From an uncultured Clostridium sp. (GTDB lineage Bacteria; Bacillota; Clostridia; TANB77; CAG-508): a stretch of DNA of 64,000 nucleotides. The notes beneath the pieces were generated by a model, which was not told the DNA's origin, searched no databases, and worked only from the letters and a program-made list of their open reading frames with translations. Shown piece by piece: positions 35,281 to 45,270 of this stretch. Position numbers and translations under genes: made by a program. How positions within the stretch are numbered: the stretch's first letter is position 1; the number at the start of each line of letters is the position of its first letter. The DNA lies in the NCBI GenBank assembly GCA_948438085.1, contig CAOJKP010000005.1, positions 1 to 64,000 of the forward strand. Direction: 5' to 3'.

Positions 35281-35968
35281 ATATATTTAATATTTGATTT
35301 CTCTTTGTATTTGTATTTTCTTCTTGCTCCATTATTTTAGTAGACCTACTTAAATTATATCTATTTTGCTCTTGTGCTTTAAGTTTTAATTCTCTAAGTT
35401 CTAAGAGATTCTTAGTGAGTCCTTCATATATTCCTTCTGTATATGTATTATCCTTTTTATTTATATTGGGGTGCTTAGCATAATATCTTTGAATTATTGT
35501 TTGTTCTTTTTTGGTAAATGTTTGTATTGGTATATTCAGATTTTTTTGTGTCCAAACTATATGCCTATCATCACTACTAAACTCAGATTGCATTAAATTA
35601 TCAAAATCATATTCTATTGTAAATTTATTATTTTCAATTGTAATTGTAACATTACTCCATGGATTTTCTCCGTTTTTTATTTGTTCTTTTCGTAATTTTT
35701 TTATTTCTATATATAGTTTTTCTGCAAGCTTTAAATATCCATTCTCATCAATATTAAATTTATTTGGAACTTCATATACATTGATAGGATTTTTTCTTAG
35801 TACACTCTTTGGATAATAGTAAAAGTACATTTCCCCTGTTTGCACATTGTTATAATGGTCAATTACAGATGCATACAAGCATACTTTCTCCCATTTCTCT
35901 GGTATCATATAATATAACTGTTTTTGAATATTATTATATATATTTTTAATACCTAGTGTTGATATCAT
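35279..35968 (-). CDS. YezG/DUF600-like immunity (antitoxin) family protein
   Basis: About 229 residues. The N-terminal block IYNNIQKQLYYMIPEKWEKVCLYASV followed by GEMYFYYYPK is the pattern of the YezG/DUF600 family, immunity proteins for LXG polymorphic toxins. The C-terminal third is Lys/Gln/Asn-rich and unassigned. No LXG toxin or nuclease is nearby; gpmI is directly upstream. ATG 35968 is preferred because GGAGAG sits eight bases before it; an ATG at 35983 directly after the gpmI stop is the alternative. Confidence 0.65.
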   Translation of the reverse strand: MISTLGIKNIYNNIQKQLYYMIPEKWEKVCLYASVIDHYNNVQTGEMYFYYYPKSVLRKNPINVYEVPNKFNIDENGYLKLAEKLYIEIKKLRKEQIKNGENPWSNVTITIENNKFTIEYDFDNLMQSEFSSDDRHIVWTQKNLNIPIQTFTKKEQTIIQRYYAKHPNINKKDNTYTEGIYEGLTKNLLELRELKLKAQEQNRYNLSRSTKIMEQEENTNTKRNQILNI

Positions 35969-35984
35969 ACCACTACTCTCCATT

Positions 35985-37517
35985 TTACTTTCTTATTATT
36001 AAGCTTTGCCCAGTCATTTCCTCTGGTTTTGAAAGTCCCATTATATCTAACATTGTTGGTGCTAAATCAGCTAACTTTCCTTCTTTTAATTCTACATTAT
36101 CCATTCCAACTAATATTAATGGTACTGTATTTGTTGTATGTGCAGTATGTGGTTCTCCTGTTTTATAGTCTATCATTTGTTCTGCATTTCCATGATCTGC
36201 AGTAATTAACAATACCCCATTTTTTTCTTCTACTAATTTCACAACTTTTCCAACACATTCATCTATTGTTTCTATTGCTTTTATAGCTGCTTCTAAGTTT
36301 CCTGTGTGTCCAACCATATCTGGGTTAGCATAATTTAATATTATAGAATCATATTTATCGCTTGAAATAGCTTCTAATACTTTATCTGTTACTTCGTAAG
36401 CACTCATTTCTGGTTTTAAATCATAAGTTTCAACTTTAGGAGATGGTACAAGAATTCTATCTTCTTGTGGATATTGTTTTTCTTCTCCTCCATTAAAGAA
36501 AAATGTTACATGTGCATATTTTTCTGTTTCTGCTATTCTTAATTGTGTGTATCCATTTTTACTAATGTATTCTCCAAATGTGTTTTTTAACACTGTTGGT
36601 TTAAATGCTATATTAACATTTGGTAATGTTTCATCATATTGTCTCATACATACAAAGTATAATTTTTGTTTCTTTGTTTCAAATTCGTTAAATTCTTCAT
36701 CTACTAATGCTCTTGTAATTTCTCTTGCTCTATCTGGTCTAAAATTAAAGAATATAACTGAGTCATTCTCTTTTATTGTTGCAATTGGTTCATCTCCATT
36801 ACATATAACTACAGGTTCAACAAATTCATCAAATATTTCTTTTTGATAAGAACTTTCTATTGCAGAAATTGCAGTTGGAAATTTTTCTCCAATTCCATTT
36901 ACCATACAATCATAAGCTCTTTTTACTCTTTCCCAACGTTTATCTCTGTCCATTGCATAAAATCTACCTGATAATGTTGCTATTTTTCCTATCTCTTTTT
37001 CTTTCATTACTTCTTCAAGTTTTAAAATATATCCTTCTGCTGAAGCTGGTGGTGTATCTCTTCCATCTAAGAAACAATGAACATATACATTTTCAATTCC
37101 TTTTCTTTTTGCTAATTCTAATACTGCATATAAATGACGTATATGGCTGTGAACCCCACCATCTGATAACAATCCCATTATATGTAAACTTGAATTGTTT
37201 ATTTTACAATTTTCTACAGCATTGTTAAATTCTTCTATACCAAAGAAATCTCCATCTTCAATTGATTTTGTTATTTTTGTTAATTCTTGGTATACAATTC
37301 TTCCTGCTCCAATATTTGTATGTCCAACCTCAGAATTTCCCATTTGTCCTTCTGGTAAACCAACATGCATACCACTTGTATAAATTGTTGTTGTTGGACA
37401 CATTTTCATAATTCTATCTATATTAGGTGTATTTGCATTTTTTACTGCATTTCCTTTTTCATTCGTATTATTTCCAAATCCATCAAGTATCATTAACATT
37501 GTTAATTTGTCTTTCAT
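35985..37517 (-). CDS. gpmI: 2,3-bisphosphoglycerate-independent phosphoglycerate mutase
   Basis: 510 residues, full length. The metal-dependent phosphatase core has MLMILDGFG and phospho-Ser62 in [24 protein letters not shown] and [12 protein letters not shown] with [10 protein letters not shown] supply metal ligands. It interconverts 3- and 2-phosphoglycerate, using Mn. It follows tpiA in gap-pgk-tpiA-gpmI; enolase is not in the window. Confidence 0.97.
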   Translation of the reverse strand: MKDKLTMLMILDGFGNNTNEKGNAVKNANTPNIDRIMKMCPTTTIYTSGMHVGLPEGQMGNSEVGHTNIGAGRIVYQELTKITKSIEDGDFFGIEEFNNAVENCKINNSSLHIMGLLSDGGVHSHIRHLYAVLELAKRKGIENVYVHCFLDGRDTPPASAEGYILKLEEVMKEKEIGKIATLSGRFYAMDRDKRWERVKRAYDCMVNGIGEKFPTAISAIESSYQKEIFDEFVEPVVICNGDEPIATIKENDSVIFFNFRPDRAREITRALVDEEFNEFETKKQKLYFVCMRQYDETLPNVNIAFKPTVLKNTFGEYISKNGYTQLRIAETEKYAHVTFFFNGGEEKQYPQEDRILVPSPKVETYDLKPEMSAYEVTDKVLEAISSDKYDSIILNYANPDMVGHTGNLEAAIKAIETIDECVGKVVKLVEEKNGVLLITADHGNAEQMIDYKTGEPHTAHTTNTVPLILVGMDNVELKEGKLADLAPTMLDIMGLSKPEEMTGQSLIIRK

Positions 37518-37551
37518 GTTTATTCATTCCTTCCTTAAAGGCAATCAATTT

Positions 37552-37596
37552 GGTTGAAAAATGCACATTTATAGATATAAAATACATTTTTCAACC
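37552..37596 (-). promoter_or_regulatory. Inverted repeat between tpiA and gpmI
   Basis: GGTTGAAAAATG (37552-37563) pairs perfectly with 37585-37596. On the minus strand it is followed by AAATTG rather than a U tract, so it may be an RNA-processing or stability hairpin in the glycolytic transcript. Confidence 0.4.
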
Positions 37597-37617
37597 CTTT
37601 CTACGTCCTTTTATATA

Positions 37618-38370
37618 TTACCCTTTATAGTTTACTATTTTACTAAATTCATCTGGTTTTAAACTTGCTCCACCAACTAATCCACCATTTATGTCACTAC
37701 AATTAAATAATTCATTTGCATTTGTTGATTTTACGCTTCCTCCATATTGAATTACTACATTATTTGCCACATCTTGGCCATAAATTTTACTTATTTCTTT
37801 TCTTATAGATATTATGCTATTATTTGCATCTTCCGCTGTTGCTGTTTTTCCTGTTCCTATTGCCCATATTGGCTCATATGCAATTATTACATTTTCAACT
37901 TGTTCTTTTCCTAAGCCATCTAATGCTTTTCTGGTTTGATTTGTTATAATTTGTTCAGTTTTTCCATCTTCTCTTTCTGATAAAGTTTCACCCACACACA
38001 CTATTGGACACAATTCATTTTCAAATGCAGTCTTTACTTTTTTATTAACACTTTCATCTGTTTCATTATAATATTGTCTTCTTTCTGAGTGACCTATAAT
38101 TACATATTCAACGCCTATAGCTTTTAACATTTTTGCAGATACTTCACCTGTATATGCTCCTGTTTCTTCATAATGCATATTTTGTGCACCAATTTTTATA
38201 TTTGTATTTTTGGTTAGTTCTACTAAAAATGCTAAATCTATATATGGTGCACATATTATTATATCTTCTTTAGAATCTTTAACTAGTGGTATAAAATTGT
38301 TCATATATTCTATAGCTTCTACTGGTGTTTTATTCATTTTCCAATTTCCTGCAATTACTTTTTTATTCAT
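37618..38370 (-). CDS. tpiA: Triosephosphate isomerase
   Basis: 250 residues from MNKKVIAGNWKMNKT. Catalytic motifs are VIIGHSERR, the Glu loop AYEPIWAIGTGKTA and the phosphate loop GGSVKSTNANE. It interconverts DHAP and glyceraldehyde 3-phosphate. ATG 38370 follows GGAGG; an in-frame ATG 12 nt upstream overlaps that site. The leader carries GCTCGAATGGAGGT, also found before gerA and the gene at 51233. Confidence 0.97.
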   Translation of the reverse strand: MNKKVIAGNWKMNKTPVEAIEYMNNFIPLVKDSKEDIIICAPYIDLAFLVELTKNTNIKIGAQNMHYEETGAYTGEVSAKMLKAIGVEYVIIGHSERRQYYNETDESVNKKVKTAFENELCPIVCVGETLSEREDGKTEQIITNQTRKALDGLGKEQVENVIIAYEPIWAIGTGKTATAEDANNSIISIRKEISKIYGQDVANNVVIQYGGSVKSTNANELFNCSDINGGLVGGASLKPDEFSKIVNYKG

Positions 38371-38416
38371 AAAAACCTCCATTCGAGCAACTTATGCTCT
38401 AATACATATTTAAAAT

Positions 38417-39601
38417 TTATTTATCTTGTAAACATTCTATTCCTGGTAATTTTTTTCCTTCTAGGAATTCTAAACTTGCTCCTCCACCAGTTGATATATG
38501 TGTCATTTTATCTGCTAGCCCTATTTTTTCAATTGCTGCTGCTGAATCTCCTCCTCCAATTATTGTTATTGCGTCTACTGATGCTAATTTATTTGCTATT
38601 TCATTTGTTCCTATTGCAAATTGATCAAATTCAAATAATCCAAGAGGTCCATTCCATACAATTGTTTTTGCATTTTCTAGTTCTTGTTTATATAGTTCTA
38701 TAGTTTCATTTCCTATATCAAATCCCTCCCAGCCTTCTGGAATTTCTGTACATTTTACTATTTTACTTTCAGTATCTTTGCTAAATTCTTTTCCAACTTT
38801 TGTATCTACTGGTAACATTAATTTGACACCTTTTGTTTTTGCCTTTTCCATTAATTCTAATGCTAAATCTAATTTATCTAATTCACAAATTGAATTTCCA
38901 ACTTCATATCCTTGTGCTTTAAAGAAAGTATATGCCATTGCTCCACCAATTATTAATGTATCTACTTTTTCTAACAATGCATTTATTACTCCTATTTTGT
39001 CTGATACTTTTTTTCCTCCAAGTATTGCTACAAATGGCCTTTTGGCATTTTCTATTGCATTTCCCATAAAATCTAATTCTTTTTCTATTAGGAAACCTGA
39101 TACTGCTGGTAAATAGCTTGCAACTCCTGCTGTAGAAGCATGTGCTCTATGAGATGTTCCAAATGCATCATTTACATAAACTTCTGCAAGGCTTGCTAAT
39201 TCTTTAGCAAATTCAGAATCATTTTTTTCTTCTCTTGCATCAAATCTTACATTTTCTAATAATACAACTTCTCCTTCTTTCATATTACTTGTTAAGCTTT
39301 TTGCACTTTCTCCAATAATATCACTAGCTAATTTAACTTCTATTCCTAATTGTTTTGATAATTCTTTTGCAACTGGTAATAAAGAAAATTCTTTTTTCAC
39401 TTCTCCCTTTGGTCTACCTAAATGAGAACATAATATTACTTTTGCTCCATTCTCTAATAAATATTTTATTGTTGGTAATGATGATACTATTCTTCTTGTA
39501 TCTGTTATATTTCCAGACTCATCTTGTGGCACATTAAAGTCACATCTTACCAATACTTTTTTTCCTTTAACATCAATATCTTTTACTGTTTTTTTATTCA
39601 T
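38417..39601 (-). CDS. pgk: Phosphoglycerate kinase
   Basis: 394 residues from [35 protein letters not shown] and [15 protein letters not shown] mark the N-domain; [11 protein letters not shown] and [16 protein letters not shown] mark the nucleotide domain. It produces ATP from 1,3-bisphosphoglycerate. AGGAGG supports this start. A terminator-like hairpin overlapping a promoter lies 50-85 nt upstream, so it may be transcribed separately from gap. Confidence 0.97.
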   Translation of the reverse strand: MNKKTVKDIDVKGKKVLVRCDFNVPQDESGNITDTRRIVSSLPTIKYLLENGAKVILCSHLGRPKGEVKKEFSLLPVAKELSKQLGIEVKLASDIIGESAKSLTSNMKEGEVVLLENVRFDAREEKNDSEFAKELASLAEVYVNDAFGTSHRAHASTAGVASYLPAVSGFLIEKELDFMGNAIENAKRPFVAILGGKKVSDKIGVINALLEKVDTLIIGGAMAYTFFKAQGYEVGNSICELDKLDLALELMEKAKTKGVKLMLPVDTKVGKEFSKDTESKIVKCTEIPEGWEGFDIGNETIELYKQELENAKTIVWNGPLGLFEFDQFAIGTNEIANKLASVDAITIIGGGDSAAAIEKIGLADKMTHISTGGGASLEFLEGKKLPGIECLQDK

Positions 39602-39649
39602 ACAAATTCCTCCTAATTTTATATTTGTAATGTCTCTTAAGCTTTTAAC

Positions 39650-39686
39650 ATTGTATAACAAAAAATAATACTTTTCAAGTATTATA
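39650..39686 (-). promoter_or_regulatory. Hairpin/promoter overlap upstream of pgk
   Basis: ATAATACTT-GAA-AAGTATTAT (39686-39666) followed by TTTTTT on the minus strand looks like an intrinsic terminator. The same sequence supplies TTGAAA (39679-39674) with TATACA (57-52) or TACAAT (55-50) 16 or 18 nt later, a pgk promoter. Confidence 0.5.
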
Positions 39687-39734
39687 GTAATGTTTTTATG
39701 AAAATGATTATTAGATAATCTTTATGAAAGTAAA

Positions 39735-39764
39735 TGAGCAATATAGATATTTCTATATTGCTCA
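39735..39764 (-). terminator. Hairpin after gap
   Basis: TGAGCAATATAGA (39735-39747) pairs perfectly with 39752-39764, just after the gap stop codon. Confidence 0.65.
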
Positions 39765-39776
39765 AAAATATTATTC

Positions 39777-40793
39777 CTATCCAAGTTCTGCAAAATATTT
39801 TATTGTTCTTACCATTTGGCTTGTATATGAATTCTCATTATCATACCAAGATACTACTTGTACTTGATATAAATCATTATCTATTTTTGTTACCATTGTT
39901 TGAGTACTATCAAATAATGAACCATATTTCATTCCTATTACATCTGAAGATACTAAATATTCATCTGTATATCCATAAGATGCATTTGCTACAGATTTCA
40001 TTTTATTATTTATTACTTCTTCAGTAATATCATTTCCTTTTACAACTGCAACAAGTATTGTTGTTGATCCTGTTGGAACTGGAACTCTTTGTGCTGAACC
40101 TATTAATTTTCCATTTAATTCTGGAATAACTAATCCTATTGCTTTTGCAGCTCCTGTTGTATTTGGTACAATATTAACTGCAGCAGCTCTTGCTCTTCTT
40201 AAATCTCCTTTTCTATGTGGTCCATCTAATACCATTTGATCTCCTGTATATGCATGAACAGTTGTCATTATTCCTGATTGAATTGGTGCTAAATCATTTA
40301 ATGCTTTAGCCATTGGTGCTAAACAGTTTGTTGTACAAGATGCAGCTGAAATTATTTTATCTTCTTTAGTTAATATATTTTCATTTACACCATATACTAT
40401 TGTTGGTAAGTCTTTTCCAGCTGGAGCAGAAATAACTACCTTTTTAGCTCCTGCATCTATATGAGCTTGTGCTTTTTCTTTAGATGTATAAAAACCTGTA
40501 CATTCTAATACAACATCAACTCCTATTTGACCCCAAGGTAAATCTTTTGCATCTTTTTCTGAATATATTTTTATTGTTTTTCCTTCTACTGTTATTGAAT
40601 CTTCACCAGCTACTACTGAATCTGCTTTTTCATATCTCTTTTGTGCTGAATCATATTTTAGTAAATGTGCAAGCATATCTGGACTTGTTAAATCGTTTAT
40701 TGCAACAATTTCATATCCTTCTGCTCCAAACATTTGTCTAAATGCTAGACGTCCTATACGTCCAAAACCATTAATGGCAACTCTTACTGACAT
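39777..40793 (-). CDS. gap: Glyceraldehyde-3-phosphate dehydrogenase
   Basis: 338 residues. Rossmann motif [16 protein letters not shown], catalytic Cys153 in [13 protein letters not shown], and C-terminal [17 protein letters not shown] are intact. It is the phosphorylating NAD-dependent glycolytic enzyme, first in the gap-pgk-tpiA-gpmI order. A promoter overlapping the upstream terminator lies at 40863-40891. Confidence 0.98.
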   Translation of the reverse strand: MSVRVAINGFGRIGRLAFRQMFGAEGYEIVAINDLTSPDMLAHLLKYDSAQKRYEKADSVVAGEDSITVEGKTIKIYSEKDAKDLPWGQIGVDVVLECTGFYTSKEKAQAHIDAGAKKVVISAPAGKDLPTIVYGVNENILTKEDKIISAASCTTNCLAPMAKALNDLAPIQSGIMTTVHAYTGDQMVLDGPHRKGDLRRARAAAVNIVPNTTGAAKAIGLVIPELNGKLIGSAQRVPVPTGSTTILVAVVKGNDITEEVINNKMKSVANASYGYTDEYLVSSDVIGMKYGSLFDSTQTMVTKIDNDLYQVQVVSWYDNENSYTSQMVRTIKYFAELG

Positions 40794-40862
40794 TTAAATT
40801 CCTCCATTCTTGATACTTTTTTAGTATCATATAAAAAAATCTTATCTTTTCAGACATTGCTT

Positions 40863-40899
40863 ATTTTATATCAAAAAAGAATACTTTTCAAGTATTCTT
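40863..40899 (-). promoter_or_regulatory. Terminator hairpin overlapping the gap promoter
   Basis: AAGAATACTT-GAA-AAGTATTCTT (40899-40877) followed by TTTT ends the upstream operon. TTGAAA (40891-40886), 17-bp spacer and TAAAAT (40868-40863) form the gap promoter. The layout is the same as before pgk. Confidence 0.6.
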
Positions 40900-40912
40900 A
40901 ATAAAATATTTG

Positions 40913-41623
40913 TTATTCTTCTATTTTTATAGGTTTGAAATCTATATAATCTCCACTTATTAACTTAAATTTTATTCCATTTACATTTTCTTTTATTGCT
41001 TCTATATGAGATTTACCATGTAAGTGTCCATAATAGCATCTTTTTATATCATATTTTTTCATCAATTGTATAAATTTCTGTTCTGATTTATTTAACGTAT
41101 CTGAATTTGTTATAGGAGGATAATGCATAATTACTACTATTTCTTCGTTATTATTACATTTATTTTGGGCATCTATAAAAGATAATTCTAATCTTCCTAA
41201 TTCCCTATTTATTATTTTTTCATTTACTTGTTTTTCATTTATTGCCCAACCCCTTGATCCAGTTATAATTATATTTTTTATTTTATAACTATTATTAAAT
41301 AAAAACTCTATATTTTCATATTTATTTTGTTGTAAATATTGCTTCATTTTTGTTAATGTTGTCCACCAATAATCATGGTTTCCCTTTAATAAAATTTTCT
41401 TTCCTGGCAATTCATTTATATAACCAAAATCTAATTTTGCGTCTTCTAAATTCATTGCCCAAGAGAAATCTCCTGCAAGTATTATTGTATCATCTTTCTT
41501 TACTGCTTCAATCCAATTTTTCCTTATTTTTTCTTCGTGATTTTCCCAATTGTCTCCAAAAATGTCCATTGGTTTTGGATTTTTAAAGGATAAATGCAAA
41601 TCACCTATTACATATACTGCCAT
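40913..41623 (-). CDS. Calcineurin-like metallophosphoesterase
   Basis: 236 residues with all metal motifs in order: VIGDLHLSF (Asp, His), ILAGDFSWAM, LLKGNHDYWW, VVIMHYPPI and YYGHLHG. It is probably a cytosolic phosphodiesterase/phosphatase; the substrate is unknown. It ends a compact operon with tsaD and the M50 protease, 11 nt after tsaD. Confidence 0.9.
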   Translation of the reverse strand: MAVYVIGDLHLSFKNPKPMDIFGDNWENHEEKIRKNWIEAVKKDDTIILAGDFSWAMNLEDAKLDFGYINELPGKKILLKGNHDYWWTTLTKMKQYLQQNKYENIEFLFNNSYKIKNIIITGSRGWAINEKQVNEKIINRELGRLELSFIDAQNKCNNNEEIVVIMHYPPITNSDTLNKSEQKFIQLMKKYDIKRCYYGHLHGKSHIEAIKENVNGIKFKLISGDYIDFKPIKIEE

Positions 41624-41634
41624 AGTTTTCCTTT

Positions 41635-42627
41635 CTATATTTTTAAATTTGGTTGTGCATTTAATGATAATTCTGAAGTTTTTCCATTTATAAAATTATA
41701 GTACCCTGCTGAAGCTATCATTGCGGCATTATCTGTACATAATATCAAGTCTGGATAGTATACTTCTATTTTTTTTGTTTGTCCTAATTCAAAAAATCTG
41801 TTTCTAATATAACTACTTGCAGAAACCCCTCCAGCTAATACTAATTTATTTACTTTTAGTCTTTCAAGTGCTTCCTTCGTATTTTTTTCTAACATGTCTG
41901 TTGCTGTTTTTTGAAAACTAGCACACAAATCAGCTTTATTTACATTTGGGTTTTTATGATGATAATTTAATACAGCTGTTTTTATTCCGCTAAAACTAAA
42001 ATCCAAACTGTCATCAAAGCTTGTATGTGGTAATTCTATGTTAGGCTCTCCTGTTTTAGCAAGTTTATCAATTTTAGGTCCACCTGGATATTCTAATCCT
42101 ATTACTCTTGCAACTTTATCAAATGCTTCTCCTATTGCATCATCACGAGTTTTTCCTAAAATTTCAAATTCAGTGTAATTTTTTATATGTACTAGATGTG
42201 TATGTCCTCCTGATATTACTAAACATATAAATGGTGGCTCTAATTCTTTGTGTGTTATATAATTTGCCGCAATATGACCATGTATATGATTAACTCCTAC
42301 TAGTGGTTTATTAAGTGCAAAACTTAATGCTTTTGCATACGATACACCAACTAATAATGCTCCTACTAGTCCTGGTCCATATGTACAACAAACAACATCT
42401 ATATCTTCAAACTTCATATTTGCTTGTTCTAATGCCTCTTTTGTAACACTACTTATTGCTTCTATATGATTTCTAGATGCAATTTCTGGTACTACACCTC
42501 CAAATTGTTTATGTATAGGAATTTGAGAATTTATTACATTGCATAGAACCTCTCTACCATTTTTTACTATTGCTACAGACGTTTCATCACAACTTGATTC
42601 AATTCCTAATGTTATTATGTTTTTCAT
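41635..42627 (-). CDS. tsaD: tRNA N6-adenosine threonylcarbamoyltransferase TsaD
   Basis: 330 residues. [14 protein letters not shown] opens the ASKHA fold; [13 protein letters not shown] supplies metal-binding histidines; [13 protein letters not shown] and [14 protein letters not shown] follow. TsaD transfers threonylcarbamoyl to A37 of ANN-decoding tRNAs, with TsaB and TsaE (neither is in the window). Confidence 0.97.
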   Translation of the reverse strand: MKNIITLGIESSCDETSVAIVKNGREVLCNVINSQIPIHKQFGGVVPEIASRNHIEAISSVTKEALEQANMKFEDIDVVCCTYGPGLVGALLVGVSYAKALSFALNKPLVGVNHIHGHIAANYITHKELEPPFICLVISGGHTHLVHIKNYTEFEILGKTRDDAIGEAFDKVARVIGLEYPGGPKIDKLAKTGEPNIELPHTSFDDSLDFSFSGIKTAVLNYHHKNPNVNKADLCASFQKTATDMLEKNTKEALERLKVNKLVLAGGVSASSYIRNRFFELGQTKKIEVYYPDLILCTDNAAMIASAGYYNFINGKTSELSLNAQPNLKI

Positions 42628-42649
42628 ATTTTTCCTTCCTTAAATATAT

Positions 42650-43390
42650 TTAAATTAATTGTATACCAAAAATAAATCCCATTAGCTTAAATAATACTAC
42701 CTCTACTACATCTATTACAGGAGATACTATTATTCCCAATAATCCTGTTACCCATAATATTAGAAATATCATATAAAAAATGCTTTGATATTTGTCTAGC
42801 CACGATTTTACATTATATGGCATAAACATTCTAAATATCTTACTTCCATCTAAAGGTGGTATTGGAATTAAATTAAACACTCCAAGTCCAACATTTACAG
42901 ATATCGTAGATAATAATATTATTTCTATAATTTTTCCATACTCACTTAAAATGATTACTGGTATAAATTTTACTATTACAAAATATATAATTGTAAAAAT
43001 AATCGCAATTAAAAAATTCATTAGTGGACCTGCTATTGAAACTAGTGCTTCGCCTTTTTCCATTGTAATTTTTCTATCAAAATTTCTTGGGTTAATTTCT
43101 ACTGGTTTTCCCCATCCAATATGTGCAAATATTAAAAGAACTATTCCTACAGGGTCCATGTGACTTAACGGATTTAGGTTAAGTCTACCTTGCATTTTTG
43201 GTGTATCATCTCCTAACTTATATGCCATAAATGCATGTGCAAATTCATGAAATGTAATTGCTATTATTACACCTGGCAATGATAACAATATTCCAAGAAG
43301 AGTATCTTGTGTCATTCTAGCTAAACTACTTACAACTAAAACGGCCAGTATTATATATACAATTTTTTTATTATCTCCAAAATAAAACAT
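42650..43390 (-). CDS. Site-2 protease family (M50) zinc metalloprotease
   Basis: 246 residues, about five membrane helices. HEFAH at 48-52 in IAITFHEFAHAFMAYKLG provides zinc ligands, and NLIPIPPLDGSKIF gives the third ligand Asp. It is a rhomboid-like-sized YwhC/S2P subfamily member without a PDZ domain. The substrate is unknown. It is inside the tsaD operon, 22 nt upstream of tsaD. Confidence 0.92.
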   Translation of the reverse strand: MFYFGDNKKIVYIILAVLVVSSLARMTQDTLLGILLSLPGVIIAITFHEFAHAFMAYKLGDDTPKMQGRLNLNPLSHMDPVGIVLLIFAHIGWGKPVEINPRNFDRKITMEKGEALVSIAGPLMNFLIAIIFTIIYFVIVKFIPVIILSEYGKIIEIILLSTISVNVGLGVFNLIPIPPLDGSKIFRMFMPYNVKSWLDKYQSIFYMIFLILWVTGLLGIIVSPVIDVVEVVLFKLMGFIFGIQLI

Positions 43391-43407
43391 TATTTCCTCC
43401 TTGAATT

Positions 43408-43974
43408 TTATTTATTTAAAATTTTTAATTGATTTACTAATTTATGAAATACTTCTTCTCTATTAGTAGAAGTATCGATATATATATAACCATATTCTTT
43501 ACACTTTTTTGCAATAATTTGTTCCAATTCATAATATTTCATACACTGTTGCAACATAAGTTCATCACTTCTTTCGTATGAATATTCATCTGGTGTATCA
43601 TATTTTCTAATATTCTTCAATATTTCCTCAGGTTTCAATTTTCCATGTCCTAAATAAATTACTATAGATTTTTCTGTATCAAATACTTCTTTTACTTTAT
43701 CTGGAAATACTTGACATCCTTCCACTATATATCCATGATTATTTTTTAATATTTTGTGATGCCAATATAATAATTTAGATACATAATTAGGTAATAATGT
43801 ATTATTATTTTTTCCATTTCTATCGTTAATCTCTAATTCAGGAAATATATCACCGAAAGCATTTCGAATTGCATCTATTGAAAAAATTTCATATTCTTCT
43901 AACTCATTTTCTAATAGTCTTGATAATGATGTCTTCCCAGCTCTTGGTACTCCAAAAATTAATATATCCTTCAC
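43408..43974 (-). CDS. P-loop kinase-like protein
   Basis: 188 residues. Walker A GVPRAGKTS lies at residues 8-16, followed by SIDAIRNAFGDIFP and GYIVEGCQVFPDKV, the pattern of adenylate-kinase/zeta-like small-molecule kinases. No specific substrate signature is recognised. It is flanked by the HD protein and the M50 protease in one operon. Confidence 0.7.
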   Translation of the reverse strand: MKDILIFGVPRAGKTSLSRLLENELEEYEIFSIDAIRNAFGDIFPELEINDRNGKNNNTLLPNYVSKLLYWHHKILKNNHGYIVEGCQVFPDKVKEVFDTEKSIVIYLGHGKLKPEEILKNIRKYDTPDEYSYERSDELMLQQCMKYYELEQIIAKKCKEYGYIYIDTSTNREEVFHKLVNQLKILNK

Positions 43975-44001
43975 AATATTAATTCTCCTTTTATATTATT
44001 A

Positions 44002-44565
44002 CTACATTTGTATATTATCTTCTATTTCTTTCATTGCTTCTAATGTATTTTGTAATAACTCATCCAAACTCCATCCTAATTGTTCTGCTCCACGTGCAAT
44101 CATTTCTCTTGAGCAACCTGCTGCGAATTTTTTATCTTTATATTTTTTCTTTAAGCTTGATAATTCCATATCTTTTGTACTTTTAGATGGTCTCATTTTA
44201 GCAGCAGCCCATATTAATCCCGATAATTCATCTGTTGCAAATAATATTTTTTCCATTTGATTTTTAGGTTCTATATCTGAACATATACCATATCCATGAC
44301 TACATATTGCATGTACTAATTCATCACTTGCATTGATTTCTTTTAATAATTCTGGTGCTTTTTTACAATGTTCTTCTGGATACATTTCATAATCTACATC
44401 ATGTAATAGACCTACTATTCCCCAAAATTCTTCATTTTCATTATTCTTTTTTGCAAAGTATCTCATAATTTGTTCTACTGTAATAGCATGTCTTATATGA
44501 AATTCCTCATTATTGTACTTTTTTAATAATTCTAATGCATCTTCTCTATTCATTTCACCATTCAT
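44002..44565 (-). CDS. HD-domain phosphohydrolase
   Basis: 187 residues. The metal motif is H (residue 23 in FHIRHAITVEQIMR), HD in VGLLHDVDYEMYPEEH, a further His in HAICSHGYG and Asp in FATDELSGLIWAAA. HD proteins of this size hydrolyse nucleotides or phosphoesters; the substrate is unknown. It is 23 nt downstream of the Fic gene. Confidence 0.85.
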   Translation of the reverse strand: MNGEMNREDALELLKKYNNEEFHIRHAITVEQIMRYFAKKNNENEEFWGIVGLLHDVDYEMYPEEHCKKAPELLKEINASDELVHAICSHGYGICSDIEPKNQMEKILFATDELSGLIWAAAKMRPSKSTKDMELSSLKKKYKDKKFAAGCSREMIARGAEQLGWSLDELLQNTLEAMKEIEDNIQM

Positions 44566-44588
44566 ATTTTTACCTCACTTTTTATAAT

Positions 44589-45194
44589 TTATAATTCATC
44601 TATCTTAAATGCTAAATATCCTTCATATAAATAACTATTGTCTATGCCTTTCATATACACTTGTCTATCTTCGATTTTATTCGTTAAACTTTGTTTTAGT
44701 AGTTGTTTGATTTCTATATCTTTTATAGGACTACGTTCCATTGCAAGCAAATAATCTGTTTTATCGACTTTACTCCAATCAATTACTAACTTTAACTCTT
44801 TTTTCAATATTAAATCAAGCCAAATCCTCATACTTCTTCCATTTCCTTCTCTAAATGGATGTGCAATATTCATTTCTACATATTTTTCTATTATCTCATC
44901 ATATGTTGACTGTGGCATTTTTTCAATATTTTTAATGGCTTCTTCTAAATATGCAATAGGTATAAATCTGAAATTTCCTTTTGCAATATTTACCTTTCTT
45001 AAACTACCTGCAAATTCATATATTTCTTCAAATAAAAACTTATGAATTTTCTTTAAAGATTCAAATGTTCCTGGTTCTAATTTATTCAAATAACCTATTT
45101 CAAACATTTTTTTTGCACGTATTTTACTAATTCTTTCTTCTTCTCTTGCTAGTTGAGTCTCATTAGTAATATTTAATTTATTTTCTAAAATCAT
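44589..45194 (-). CDS. Fic/DOC family protein with C-terminal inhibitory motif
   Basis: 201 residues. HPFREGNGR at 112-120 with R123 is the complete Fic motif HxFx(D/E)GNGRxxR; the flap region is GNFRFIPI (73-80). It transfers AMP (or another nucleotide moiety) to protein hydroxyls. SYLYEG at 187-192 in the C-terminal helix matches the class III autoinhibition motif (S/T)xxxE(G/N), so activity is probably self-repressed. No separate antitoxin ORF is adjacent. It sits between lysS and HD/P-loop genes. Confidence 0.88.
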   Translation of the reverse strand: MILENKLNITNETQLAREEERISKIRAKKMFEIGYLNKLEPGTFESLKKIHKFLFEEIYEFAGSLRKVNIAKGNFRFIPIAYLEEAIKNIEKMPQSTYDEIIEKYVEMNIAHPFREGNGRSMRIWLDLILKKELKLVIDWSKVDKTDYLLAMERSPIKDIEIKQLLKQSLTNKIEDRQVYMKGIDNSYLYEGYLAFKIDEL

Positions 45195-45270
45195 TATTAC
45201 CTCCTAGCCTTTTATTATTTTCTATATTTTCAGATATGGCATTTTTTATTTATAACTCTCCCAAAAAACA

